Part shown: positions 33,034 to 42,816 of the stretch, in pieces
Layout of the letters: each line of letters opens with the position of its first letter
Numbering within the stretch: the stretch's first letter is position 1
Source of the DNA: Luteibacter aegosomatissinici
Lineage (GTDB): Bacteria > Pseudomonadota > Gammaproteobacteria > Xanthomonadales > Rhodanobacteraceae
DNA length: 64,000 bases
Reading direction: 5' to 3'
Assembly (NCBI RefSeq): GCF_023078495.1
Contig: NZ_CP095742.1
Coordinates: forward strand, 558,001-622,000
Notes under the pieces: generated by a model
Databases searched by the model: none
Seen by the model: the letters and a program-made list of their open reading frames with translations, nothing else
Told to the model about the DNA's origin: nothing
Program-made: the position numbers and the translations under genes

Positions 33034-35742
33034 TCAATGCTTCGTTCCCTGGGTAACCCCCGCCGTGAACTGCGCCACGGGGGCGTTCCAACCCTCCACT
33101 TCGACCACCGTGCCTACAGCGCCCCCTGCCGGGTAGCGTGCGGTGAGCACGATCGATTCGCCGGGCCAGAGCGTGACGTCATTGTCAGACCACGTCACGG
33201 GCAGCGCAAGCTCACCCTTCGGCCCGCGGCGTATGGACAGATGTTCCTGCACGGCGGCCGCCGGTGATGTCGAGGGCACGGAAAGGGTGACCGTCGTGAC
33301 ATCGTCGCTGCCCTCGCGGGTGGTTGATACGCGGACCTCACGCGTCGCTCTCGGCAAGGTCGCCAGCGCAGTGAAATCACCGTACTGCGTCAGCGGCGTG
33401 AGGTACCAGTTCGACTTCGCCCAATCCAGCGTATCGGCCCGGGTGGAAAGCCAGTAGACATTGCGGCTGATGGCCTTGCCATCGGCTGCCGCAAGATCCA
33501 GCTCAACAAAGTAGACCGTGGAGAGGTCCGTTACTGCAGGCAGGTCGAGCACCGCCTGCGTGCGGTTGCCAGGCAGGTCGATACCCTGCACTTGTTTCTG
33601 GAAGCGCACGCTGCCATCGAGATTACGTACCCTGACCGTCGCCGTCAGTGCATGCTGATCGGCCAGGGTATGGTTCACGACCACCACGCTGCGCGAGTCA
33701 TACGAGTACTGGATGTGCACGGGCTCGTTGGCTTTCTTCGCGCCGTAGTAGGCACCGGCCGGGTTCATGTAGTAGTCGTAGAGGTGCCAGTGCAGTGACG
33801 GCCAGGCGTTGTTGAGCATCCAGTAGATGACGCCGGTAGCCGGGTTGTCGGCCCCCATGCGTGCATTGAACGCTTCGAACTGTGCGCGCACGTTGTCGTA
33901 GTTATCGAGCTGGGCTTTCGCCACATAGTCAGCGAGCCCGGTGGGTGCTCCGTAGCGCCGGGCCAGCGCAGTGTCGAAGGGGGTAAGCACAGCAAATGTC
34001 GACCAGTCCGCCGAGGCGTGGTACTGCCGGGCCTCGGGGTACTTCCACAATGCCTCCTGCTCCTGCACAGAGAGCATGCGTTGTACATCCTCGAGGCGCG
34101 GAATCGTCGCGCCAGCGCTCACTTCCGAGTCGAAGCCGAACGCGCCGCCCAGCTTGTCTGCATACCAGTACGACGGGGGGATCCAATCGTAGGGTCCCGC
34201 CATTTTCATGCCCGAGGGACCTGCTTCGGCGGTCTTCTCATCCACCGCCGCCGAGATAACCGGTAACGACCAGTCTTCCGCGCGCAAGGTATCCGTGTAC
34301 ATTTTGGCGAGCGCCGGTGGGGGCGCATGGTCGCTACCGATGAAGAAGCCGATCACCGATGGGTGGTTGCGGAGCAGGCGTGCCTCACTGGCCATCGATG
34401 CCTGCGCCACGCGCATGTCGGCGTCGTTCCACGGCTCGCCGCCCGTCTTCGCCGCTGCCTCCCACTTGTCGCAGCATTCCCAGCCGGCCAGGATCAGGAT
34501 CCCGTGTTGGTCAGCAAGATCGTAGAACCGCTGGTTTTCCAGCTTGCCCTCGCTGCGAATGGTGTTGATGCCAAGATTCACCACATAGCTGAACTCGGCA
34601 TCCATGCGTGCGGGGTCATCGCGCAGGAACATGTCAGGTGCCCAGCCGCCGCCGCGAATCAGCAGGGGCTGGCCGTTGATCGTGAACTGGCGATAGCCCT
34701 GGTGGGTAAGGGTGGATTCGACGCGCCGCACACCGAACCGCGTGGCCGCGCGATCGGATGCCACGCCATCCACCGTGGCGCTGACCGCCATGTCGTAAAG
34801 CGGGTGGTCGCCCATGCCGATGGGCCACCAGACCTTGGGGTTATCCAGTGTGGCGGCGGGCGTGCTGCCTGCAGCGAACGACACCACCTTTACTTCGCCG
34901 GGAGCGAGGTGCACGGTCTGCTTGACGGGCTTATCCGCGACCGTGCCCGTGAGCGTCGCGTCGTGCGCCACGCTATCCAGGTTCGTTGCCGTGACCTTCA
35001 CGGACAGCGTCGCCTGCTTCAGGTCGGCCGAGAGCGTCGGCAACACGAGTGGCGCACTCAAGGCCACGGGCCCCGTCTGGATGATATCCACGCCACGCCA
35101 CGGGCCCATATTGTTGTCGGGCGGCGTAGGGTTCCAGTCCACCCAGCCGATGGACAGGCTCATCCGCGGATCGCCGGGATAGACCTTCAGGGCCAACGCG
35201 TTGCTGCCAGCACGTACCCAGCGTGTGACGTCAATATCGCGCACGGGGTAGGCACCCGCGAGGTTGGTGTGGTCGGCGACCTGTTTGCCATTCACCCACA
35301 GATCCGCGCTGGCGATGATGCCGTGCGTGCGAAACAACGTATGTCGCCCGCTACCGGCCTTTGCCAGGCTGAAGCCGGCGCGATACCACCATGGCGTCAC
35401 GAACAGGTTTCCGCTCGCGTCCGGTACCTGGACAGCGCGCAGGTTGTCGCTGTGGAAGACGTCGCCCTTGAACACCTGGTTCTCGAGCAGGCCGGCCATG
35501 ACCGTGGCACGCCCGGTGACCGGGAACCACTCGGTGGTGGCGAAGCCGCTGGCCGAGATGGCCGCGCCGCCTTGCTGCGCCTTCGCGCTGTCCTGGATCT
35601 GCCAGCGACTGATTGGGCTGACAGTGCCGGCCTCCGCCGCAACGCGCGTATCGGCGTAGGTAGTGCTGGCCATCGCCTGTGAGCCGCAAGCGAAGCTGGC
35701 CAGGATGACGGCGGCGAAAGCGGTCTGGACGGGGTTCTGCAT
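33034..35742 (-). CDS. GH2 exo-beta-D-glucosaminidase (CsxA-like), exported
   Basis: A 902-residue glycosidase with a signal peptide (cleavage near SQAMA) and the usual GH2 order: jelly-roll (WVNGKQVADHTNLAGAYPV), immunoglobulin-like and TIM-barrel domains. The barrel has FFIGSDHAPPP, where the Asp corresponds to the catalytic acid of CsxA, and FGFDSEVSAGATIP with the nucleophile Glu. The Asp instead of Glu at the acid position distinguishes exo-glucosaminidases from beta-mannosidases. It probably removes glucosamine from chitosan oligomers in the periplasm. It starts four bases after the permease stop; 35781 is a weaker alternative. Confidence 0.85.
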   Translation of the reverse strand: MQNPVQTAFAAVILASFACGSQAMASTTYADTRVAAEAGTVSPISRWQIQDSAKAQQGGAAISASGFATTEWFPVTGRATVMAGLLENQVFKGDVFHSDNLRAVQVPDASGNLFVTPWWYRAGFSLAKAGSGRHTLFRTHGIIASADLWVNGKQVADHTNLAGAYPVRDIDVTRWVRAGSNALALKVYPGDPRMSLSIGWVDWNPTPPDNNMGPWRGVDIIQTGPVALSAPLVLPTLSADLKQATLSVKVTATNLDSVAHDATLTGTVADKPVKQTVHLAPGEVKVVSFAAGSTPAATLDNPKVWWPIGMGDHPLYDMAVSATVDGVASDRAATRFGVRRVESTLTHQGYRQFTINGQPLLIRGGGWAPDMFLRDDPARMDAEFSYVVNLGINTIRSEGKLENQRFYDLADQHGILILAGWECCDKWEAAAKTGGEPWNDADMRVAQASMASEARLLRNHPSVIGFFIGSDHAPPPALAKMYTDTLRAEDWSLPVISAAVDEKTAEAGPSGMKMAGPYDWIPPSYWYADKLGGAFGFDSEVSAGATIPRLEDVQRMLSVQEQEALWKYPEARQYHASADWSTFAVLTPFDTALARRYGAPTGLADYVAKAQLDNYDNVRAQFEAFNARMGADNPATGVIYWMLNNAWPSLHWHLYDYYMNPAGAYYGAKKANEPVHIQYSYDSRSVVVVNHTLADQHALTATVRVRNLDGSVRFQKQVQGIDLPGNRTQAVLDLPAVTDLSTVYFVELDLAAADGKAISRNVYWLSTRADTLDWAKSNWYLTPLTQYGDFTALATLPRATREVRVSTTREGSDDVTTVTLSVPSTSPAAAVQEHLSIRRGPKGELALPVTWSDNDVTLWPGESIVLTARYPAGGAVGTVVEVEGWNAPVAQFTAGVTQGTKH

Positions 35743-35746
35743 GGCG

Positions 35747-37108
35747 TTACGGTTCCCCGGCGGCAGGGTGAGGGGTTTCAAGCGGGGCGAAGGGCCACGC
35801 GGCGTTTACCCGCGCCCAGACCGCGAAGACGATAAGCCCGGCGACGATCCACACGCCGGAAAGCATGAGCGACAGGGTCGATGCGGAGATATAGACGTAG
35901 ACCCAGCCAACCAGCGCGATGATGCAGGGCAGGGGATACAGCCACTGCCTGTACGGGCGCGGCATCCCCGGTTCGCGCCGGCGCAATACCACCAGGGCCA
36001 CTACCTGGGCGATCGACTGCACCAGGATCGTCGCCGTCAGCAGCATGTTGATTACATCGGTCAGGTCGAAGAACGTGCCGATGGCCGTGACCACGCCCAT
36101 CGTCAGCAGCGCGATGTGTGGGAAGCCATGTTTTGCGTGAAGGCGGCCAAAGGTCGACAGGAAGACCTTGTCCCGCGCAGCCTCGAAGGGCACGCGTGAA
36201 CCGCCGAGCAGGCCGGTGAAAACCGAGGCCAGCGCCGTGACGATGATGAGGGTGGTCATCACCGCGGCGGCCGCGTGGCCCCAGCTGCGCTCCACCACCA
36301 GCGACGCAACCGATTTGGACTGCGCGATCTCCTGCCATGGCGCCACGCCCAGCACGCTGATGTTGAGCAGGAGGTAGACCACCATCATGGCCGTGATCGA
36401 GATGATGATGGAGCGGGGCATGGTCCGGCCAGGATCACGCAGCTCATCTCCGATATACGCCGTGGTGTTGTAGCCCAGGTAATCGTAGACGCCGATGATG
36501 AGGCCGGCGCCCAGCCCGGTGAAGAAGCGCGGCCCGAATGCATCGGGGGCGAAATCAAACGCGCGGTGGGCATCGAAATGTGAGAACCCGGCTGCGGCCA
36601 CGCCGATGATCGAGACCAGCATGATCACCCACAAGGCAATGGTGATGACCCGCACGGATTCAATCCGGCGATACAGCATCCACGTCACGAGCGCGGTGGC
36701 GAGCACCCCGACGATGTGCGTGGTCCACCAGCCCATGCCCGGGAAAAAGAACTGCAGGTACTCCACCATGCCGATGATGCCGGTCGACATCAGCAACGGG
36801 ATCGCCAGCAGCATCGTCCAGATGAAGAGGAACGGCATGAGTTTGCCCGTGCGCGCCTGGAACGCCCGGCGGAGGTACACATAGGTCCCCCCGGAGCCGG
36901 GCATGGCGGCGCCCAGCTCCGCCCAGACCAGGCCATCGGCCATCGCCAGCAGCGCGCCGACGATCCAGCCCACGATCGCCTGCGGTCCGCCCATGGCCGC
37001 CACCATCAACGGAATGGTGATGAACGGGCCGATCCCGCACATCTGCGTCATGTTGATGGCGGTGCCCGAGAACACGCCGATCGATCGGTGGAAACTACGC
37101 TCGCTCAT
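35747..37108 (-). CDS. APC-superfamily permease
   Basis: A 453-residue inner-membrane transporter with about twelve helices. The first helix region (VFSGTAINMTQMCGIGPFIT) and AELGAAMPGSGGTYVYLRRA fit the amino acid-polyamine-organocation superfamily. Members usually carry amino acids or amines. Here it lies between a TonB receptor and a glucosaminidase, with 4-8 base gaps to both, so it may import glucosamine or another amino compound. The start at 37108 follows AGGGG. Confidence 0.85.
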   Translation of the reverse strand: MSERSFHRSIGVFSGTAINMTQMCGIGPFITIPLMVAAMGGPQAIVGWIVGALLAMADGLVWAELGAAMPGSGGTYVYLRRAFQARTGKLMPFLFIWTMLLAIPLLMSTGIIGMVEYLQFFFPGMGWWTTHIVGVLATALVTWMLYRRIESVRVITIALWVIMLVSIIGVAAAGFSHFDAHRAFDFAPDAFGPRFFTGLGAGLIIGVYDYLGYNTTAYIGDELRDPGRTMPRSIIISITAMMVVYLLLNISVLGVAPWQEIAQSKSVASLVVERSWGHAAAAVMTTLIIVTALASVFTGLLGGSRVPFEAARDKVFLSTFGRLHAKHGFPHIALLTMGVVTAIGTFFDLTDVINMLLTATILVQSIAQVVALVVLRRREPGMPRPYRQWLYPLPCIIALVGWVYVYISASTLSLMLSGVWIVAGLIVFAVWARVNAAWPFAPLETPHPAAGEP

Positions 37109-37116
37109 GGGGTCCC

Positions 37117-40100
37117 CTACCACTGGCCACGAATGCCGAACATGAACATGCGCTCGGAGAATGTCGAGTGCCCGGGCTGGTTCGGAAAGACCAGATAGTA
37201 CTTCTGGTACTCGTTGGTGAGGTTCGTACCGTTGAGGAACACTTCGAGCTGCTTGGTGAATTTGTACGAGACCGAGGCATCGATGTACTTCTGCGGGGCT
37301 TCGTACATCTCCATGCCGGTGATGCCGCCGACACTATCCATGACAGCGCGGCGTGAGCGGTAGTTGTACGCCACGCGCGCCTGGAAGCGGTCATCCTGGT
37401 ACCACAGGATGAAGTTGCCGGACTTGGTGGAGTTGTCCTGGAACGGGATCTTCTTGCCTGCCAGGTCCCTCTCGCCCGAGTTGCTGGGTGCGTACGTGCC
37501 GTTCACCTCCATGCCGGTCTTCGAGAAGATGCCGGGCAGGAACGTGAACGCCTGCCGGTAGTCCAGTTCGGCGCCCTTGATGCTGTTGCCCGTACCCTGG
37601 ACCGGCTGCGTGATGACGATGCAATGGTCGCGCACCACGCCATCTTCGTCGGGCAGGGTGCAGTTGGTGACGCTGCCGTTCTTGATGAAGCTATCCACGT
37701 TGATGCGGAACAGCGCCAGGCTGACCATGCTTGACGGGTTGATATACCACTCGGCGGACGCGCCAAAGTTGGTCGACCGCCACGGATCCAGGTTCGGGTT
37801 GCCCGACGACGTGCCGTTGGCGACGCGGAAGATCGGGCCGTCGGGCGTCTCGGAAAGCGAGTAATTCAACTGCAGGCCACCCGCCCAGGTGCTCAGGTCC
37901 AGGGGCATCATGTTCTTCGAGTACGCCAGGCGCACCTTCACGCTATCGGTGACGTCCAGCGCAAAGTTCGCGGACGGCAGCACATCCTGGTAGCGCCGCT
38001 TGGTGATCTCCGTGCCCACGTCTTCCGGCTCGTCGCCGTACGCGCCCGGGTCGCCGCTGAGGTGCTGGGTCACGTCCAGGTGGCTACGGATCAGGCGTAC
38101 GCCCACGTTGCCGCTATAGGGCATGTCACCGATCATGCCGTTGAAATCGCCCTGCAGGTATCCCGTCAGCTCCTTCAGGCGCACGCCCCAGGTGGTACCG
38201 GGTTCACCGACCGAGACGGTGTCGGGATACAGCGATTTCCAAAAGTCTTCGGGGTTCTTCATGGCATTGGGATCGACCGCCCAGAAATTGATGCCCGAGC
38301 CCAGCAGGTTGTTATAGGCCTTGAAGTTGTCCGCCAGTGGCGAGGCCGTGTTCGGCATGGAGATGGCCGAGAGCGGGCCGGCGCGGAAGTAACCCTGCTC
38401 ATTCCCCGCGGTACACGAGCCGCTGTTGAGCACCACGTCGGCGCCCACGTAGCGAACCAGGCAGCCACCCGGATCGGATGCCCCCATGCCCGCGTACACG
38501 GGCGTTTCAAAGGTATAGCCCTTGTTATCGGCCGTGCGAATGCTGTTACGAACGCCGAACTTGAGCTTGAACCCTTCGCTGAACTCGAATTTGCCATCGA
38601 ACCGCAGGGCGTTGAGGGCCACCTTGCGGTCGTAGTTGCCTGATGATTCAAGCGTCTTGAAGGTCCAGGCGTTGGGGTCGGCAAAGGCGGCGGCCAGTTC
38701 AGCAGGTGTGCCGATCTTCAGATACCGCCCGCGGAAGTCCGCGGTGATGGGGATGGTGTTCTGTGGAATGCCCGTGGGATTGAATACCCGGTTGCCACCC
38801 AGCTCGGCCGGGTACACGTAGGTGCCGGGAGGGACGGCATCGTCGGGCACGCCATCGGCCAGCACGTTCGGCCACAGCGCACCATCGGAGTCGGAGATGT
38901 TGACGTCGGTCTCTTGCAGATGTTGCGAGGCCGTGTCGTGGATGCCACGCAACGACGCGGTGAAGGGGCCACCGTCGTCATAATCGAGCTGCAGGTTGAG
39001 GTTCTTGGCGTCGGAGAACTTGCGGATCATCTGCGAGTACGATTCCACGTCGCCGGGCCACTTCTGGTACACCTGCGTGGTGTAGATGTTCGAGCCTTCC
39101 CAGCCGGGTTCAGGCGTACCGTAGGAGCCTAGCGCGGGCTTGCCCGTGTCCTGGGATTGCAGCGGTACGTAGGTGGCACCCTGCCAGTTGGTCGAGTTGA
39201 ACTGGATGCCGACGTTGCGATCGAACTCGTGCTGCTGTGAGTAGAAGTAATCGCTGGTCAGGCTGAAGCCATTGCCGATGTCGAACTGGAACGAGGCGTT
39301 GGCCGACTTGCGCTTGCGCTCGGTGATGATCTGGTTGATGCCGAAGTTCTGGCTACCCATGAACACGCCGTTGGATTTGCCGTCGCCGTTCACATCCACG
39401 CTGCCATCGGCGTTCTGCACGATCTGCGACGGGATGGGCGCGCCGTTCCACGGGGTGAGGAAGCCGTTGTAGCCACCCGCACTTGCGGCATTCTCGCCGT
39501 TGAGCACGACGCCGTACTGGTCCAGGCCCTCGGTGGAATTCATGCGCCGGGTATCGGAGTAGTCGCCGGAGATCAGGAAACCCCAACGCCCGTTGTCGTT
39601 GTACGAGAACAGGCCGTTGGCTTCGGGCCCCGTGTGCTTGGTCGTGGAGCCGCGCTCGCCGTTGGCCGAGTAGCTGTACGTGAAGCCGGAGGGCAAGTCC
39701 CAGGGCCGGTAGGTGTGCAGGTCGATCGCGCCGCTGATGCCCGCATCGGTCTCATCGGCGGTGGCGGATTTGACCACGTCGGCGCCATGAAACAGCGTTG
39801 AGGGCAGCATGCTGAAATCGGGCTGCTGGGAATCGATCTGGTCGGCCGTGATGAACACTTCACCATTGAGCATGGTGCCGACCTGTGGGAGGCCGCGTAC
39901 ATCCACGGAGGTGCCGACGCCCGCATCACGGTTGATCTGGACGCCGGTGATGCGCTGGAGCGAATCGGTGATCGTCGTATCGGGCAGTGCGCCGATGTTC
40001 TCGGCGGTGATGCTGTCCTGGATCTTGTCGGCATCACGCTTCACGTCGATCGCCTTCATCTGCGATGCGCGAACGCCGGTGACCGTTACCCCCGAAAGAT

Positions 40101-40317
40101 CCACGGCGTTCTTCGCCGTATTCCCGTCGCTGTCCTTGCCGTCAGCTTTCTTCGCTGGCGGCGTCGGTGGCGTGGTTTGCGCGGACGCGGCCTGGGCCGG
40201 TTGCCCATCCTGCTGCACATCGAAAAAGGTAGACGCCGCGGTGGACGTCGATACGACGGCCAGCAGGGTGACCGTGATGGCGAACGACAAGGGATGCTTG
40301 CGAAGTGCTGTGGACAT
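37117..40317 (-). CDS. Large TonB-dependent receptor, probably for chito-oligosaccharides
   Basis: A 1066-residue outer-membrane receptor of the oligosaccharide (SusC-like proteobacterial) type. A signal peptide and Pro/Lys-rich linker precede the plug (VTVTGVRASQMKAIDVKRDA, DSLQRITGVQINRDAGVGTS), and the long barrel ends in MFMFGIRGQW. Receptors with DxAxxIQDSITAENIGALPD-type plugs are typical of xanthomonads' carbohydrate loci. The gene order with GH20, GH2 and glucokinase suggests N-acetylglucosamine- or glucosamine-containing ligands. It starts 145 bases after the GH20 gene; that gap holds no clear operator. Confidence 0.9.
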   Translation of the reverse strand: MSTALRKHPLSFAITVTLLAVVSTSTAASTFFDVQQDGQPAQAASAQTTPPTPPAKKADGKDSDGNTAKNAVDLSGVTVTGVRASQMKAIDVKRDADKIQDSITAENIGALPDTTITDSLQRITGVQINRDAGVGTSVDVRGLPQVGTMLNGEVFITADQIDSQQPDFSMLPSTLFHGADVVKSATADETDAGISGAIDLHTYRPWDLPSGFTYSYSANGERGSTTKHTGPEANGLFSYNDNGRWGFLISGDYSDTRRMNSTEGLDQYGVVLNGENAASAGGYNGFLTPWNGAPIPSQIVQNADGSVDVNGDGKSNGVFMGSQNFGINQIITERKRKSANASFQFDIGNGFSLTSDYFYSQQHEFDRNVGIQFNSTNWQGATYVPLQSQDTGKPALGSYGTPEPGWEGSNIYTTQVYQKWPGDVESYSQMIRKFSDAKNLNLQLDYDDGGPFTASLRGIHDTASQHLQETDVNISDSDGALWPNVLADGVPDDAVPPGTYVYPAELGGNRVFNPTGIPQNTIPITADFRGRYLKIGTPAELAAAFADPNAWTFKTLESSGNYDRKVALNALRFDGKFEFSEGFKLKFGVRNSIRTADNKGYTFETPVYAGMGASDPGGCLVRYVGADVVLNSGSCTAGNEQGYFRAGPLSAISMPNTASPLADNFKAYNNLLGSGINFWAVDPNAMKNPEDFWKSLYPDTVSVGEPGTTWGVRLKELTGYLQGDFNGMIGDMPYSGNVGVRLIRSHLDVTQHLSGDPGAYGDEPEDVGTEITKRRYQDVLPSANFALDVTDSVKVRLAYSKNMMPLDLSTWAGGLQLNYSLSETPDGPIFRVANGTSSGNPNLDPWRSTNFGASAEWYINPSSMVSLALFRINVDSFIKNGSVTNCTLPDEDGVVRDHCIVITQPVQGTGNSIKGAELDYRQAFTFLPGIFSKTGMEVNGTYAPSNSGERDLAGKKIPFQDNSTKSGNFILWYQDDRFQARVAYNYRSRRAVMDSVGGITGMEMYEAPQKYIDASVSYKFTKQLEVFLNGTNLTNEYQKYYLVFPNQPGHSTFSERMFMFGIRGQW

Positions 40318-40461
40318 GGGCCGTGACCTCGTGACTGGTGCCTGTCGGAACTCGGGAGCTTTTTTTGAGCAAACGCGTCATGCCCGGCCGCGCCCGGGGG
40401 CGCACGCCGTGGTGGTGCTATCTGGTTTTCCCCAACCCGCGACGCGCCCCTGCGCGCCGCC

Positions 40462-42816
40462 CTACTTAGAAAACGAAATGGTCCCCAGCGCCCACTGCCC
40501 CTCGCGTGGATCGCCCGTTACAAAAACGCACAAAGCCTTCGCATCAGCACCGATGGGTGTAGAGAGCTTTGCCTCTCTGCGCACCTGGCCTCCCGATGGC
40601 GCGGTGGCTGCCAGCGGCGCGGTCGCAAGTGGCGGGCCGTCGCAGCCGTTCACATGGATCTCGATGGCATCACCCCGCCCGTGGCGATCGCGCACGATCG
40701 CACCGCGGGCTTCGTCGCCGTATCGCCATGGCAGCCGTTCCGCGGTCACTGTGACACGCGTGGCGCCCTCTACGTTTGCCTGGGGCCACAGCCAGCATGC
40801 GTTGCCAATCTCCACCGAATAAACCGGACGGGTGCCCCCAGCGGATTTCGCGCCCTGGAGGCGCGATGCCGGTTCGCCGGAACAGGTCTGCAGTGCGGTG
40901 CTTTCACGGCTGTATCGCGTGGTGTCATCCAGCCGAATCGACCGGGCGGCGGCGAGCAGGGTGCCGTCGGCGGCATAGACGGCGGCCCGCATCGTCGTGC
41001 CAGCGGGCTGCGTAAAGGGTTGTGTGTATAGCGGGGAATGAACGCCTGGCTCGGTGCCGTCCGTCGTGTAACGAATGTCGCCGCCAACGGCCTGGTTGGC
41101 GAGCGTGACACGGAAGCCACCCGAGGCCTCGGGCGATACATCGAACGTAGCGGCAAACGCCGTGTCCGCGCTCGCGATGCCCAATACGCGGTAACGTCGT
41201 AACTCGGCAGGCAGGCGCCCCAGGAAGCCGCTCCAGTCGTGGCTGGCGGCGGGCGACCAGCCAAGCTCGGCCAGTGCGGCGATGCGAGGGAAGGTCGCGT
41301 GTTGGTGGTTTGCGAATGTCAGCAATTGCTCGGCCCACAGCCCGGCCTGCACGCCGATGATGTGCGTCGCCTCCTCGGGCGTGGTGCCAGGAGGGATGAG
41401 CTGGGTGTCATACGCCTGGCGCAGCGACACGACCGGCGGCGGCCCGGCCCATTCGCCTGGATGCGTGGATTGCAGGTGATCGAAGTACAGCGACTCCTGC
41501 GGCGTCATGACGACATCGTGGCCCTGGCGAAGCGCGGCGAGGGCGACGCGTTCATCGTGGTCCCCGTGCCAGGACATCACTACCTGCTCGCGGGGTAGCG
41601 CGACGCCGGCATCCACTTCGTCATCCCAGCCCACCGGCGTACGCCCGTGAGCCACCAGGTACGAAGCCACCTGCCGCATGAACCAGCCTTGCAGCTCATC
41701 CATGCTCGCGAGCTTCAATGCCTTCATCTGCGCGTTGACCTCGGGCGAGGCATTCCACTGCTGCTTGTCCGCCTCGTCACCACCGATGGAGACATAGCGC
41801 GACGGGAACAGGCGCATGACCTCGTCCATCACGTCGTTGACGAACTGCAAGGTCTTCGCGTTCGGGTTAAGCAACCAGGGGCTGACGCCCCAGTCGGTCC
41901 AGACAGGCGGGCGCTTGCCTGTCACGCCCAGCCACGGGTAGGCGGCGATCGTGGCTTGCGAATGACCAGGTAGATCGATCTCCGGCACGATCTCGACGTT
42001 GCGTTCGGCGGCGTAGCGCACGATGTCGCCGATCTCCGCAGCCGTGTACACCTTGCAATAGGGGGTGTCACGGCCACCCGAAACCTCGCTGTCGTTCCCG
42101 ACCGCCTCCCGGCAACCACCTTTGGTGGCCAGCTCGGGGTATTTTGGAACGGGCAGGCGCCAGCCCTGGTCGTCCGTGATGTGCCAGACGAGGACGTTGA
42201 GCTTGTCGAGCGACATCCAGTCGATCAGCTTTTTGATCTCGTCAGCACTTTGGTAGTGCCGACTGGAATCAAGCAACAGGGCGCGCCATGCGAACCGGGG
42301 GTGGTCCTCGATGCTGCCGTAGGGCACCTGCGCCACGGCGCCGCGTGTCCATCCCGGGGGCGTGAGCAATTGCCATACGGTGGCGCTGCCGTTGAAGGCA
42401 CCGCGAACGGTACGCGCGGTGACGAGGATGCCGGCCTTGTCGATGGTTATTGCGTAGCCTTCATCACCGACCACGGACGCGTCGGCCTTGATCTCAAACG
42501 TGATCGTGGCGGTGCCGTCACCGCTTGCGGTGGTGCGTAGCGGTAGCCCGCGTACGCTCGCCACGCGCTGTGCGAAGTTGCCCACGACGGCCTTCAAGGC
42601 TGCCGAATCGTCACCACGTACGGCAACTGTAGCGCCCCCGGCGATGGTGACCACACCGGACCCAAGCGGTCTTGCGAGGGCTGGCATCGGCAGTAACGAC
42701 CACCCGGACGGCGCCACGTCGGCCGCGCAGGCGGCCGCCGCCAGCGTACCGATCGCGACGGCAACGCTGGCCGCGATACATCGCCGAAGCCCCGGCAGTG
42801 GCGCGCGCCCTGTCAT
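40462..42816 (-). CDS. GH20 beta-N-acetylhexosaminidase, exported
   Basis: A 784-residue glycosidase with a signal peptide (cleavage near AAACA). The GH20b domain (about 30-150) is followed by the catalytic barrel with LLLDSSRHYQS, NVLVWHITDDQGWRLP, EIVPEIDLPGHS and the catalytic Asp-Glu pair in SIGGDEADKQQW. A C-terminal part has IRYTTDGTEPGVHSPLY, the chitobiase C-terminal fold. It removes terminal N-acetylglucosamine from chitin oligomers in the periplasm or outside. The ATG overlaps the stop of the glucokinase gene (ATGA), so expression is coupled. Confidence 0.9.
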   Translation of the reverse strand: MTGRAPLPGLRRCIAASVAVAIGTLAAAACAADVAPSGWSLLPMPALARPLGSGVVTIAGGATVAVRGDDSAALKAVVGNFAQRVASVRGLPLRTTASGDGTATITFEIKADASVVGDEGYAITIDKAGILVTARTVRGAFNGSATVWQLLTPPGWTRGAVAQVPYGSIEDHPRFAWRALLLDSSRHYQSADEIKKLIDWMSLDKLNVLVWHITDDQGWRLPVPKYPELATKGGCREAVGNDSEVSGGRDTPYCKVYTAAEIGDIVRYAAERNVEIVPEIDLPGHSQATIAAYPWLGVTGKRPPVWTDWGVSPWLLNPNAKTLQFVNDVMDEVMRLFPSRYVSIGGDEADKQQWNASPEVNAQMKALKLASMDELQGWFMRQVASYLVAHGRTPVGWDDEVDAGVALPREQVVMSWHGDHDERVALAALRQGHDVVMTPQESLYFDHLQSTHPGEWAGPPPVVSLRQAYDTQLIPPGTTPEEATHIIGVQAGLWAEQLLTFANHQHATFPRIAALAELGWSPAASHDWSGFLGRLPAELRRYRVLGIASADTAFAATFDVSPEASGGFRVTLANQAVGGDIRYTTDGTEPGVHSPLYTQPFTQPAGTTMRAAVYAADGTLLAAARSIRLDDTTRYSRESTALQTCSGEPASRLQGAKSAGGTRPVYSVEIGNACWLWPQANVEGATRVTVTAERLPWRYGDEARGAIVRDRHGRGDAIEIHVNGCDGPPLATAPLAATAPSGGQVRREAKLSTPIGADAKALCVFVTGDPREGQWALGTISFSK

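Noticed and set aside
33034..35742. Beta-mannosidase
   Set aside because: The position of the acid catalyst is Asp in GSDHAP as in exo-glucosaminidases, not the Glu of mannosidases, and the locus is rich in amino-sugar genes.
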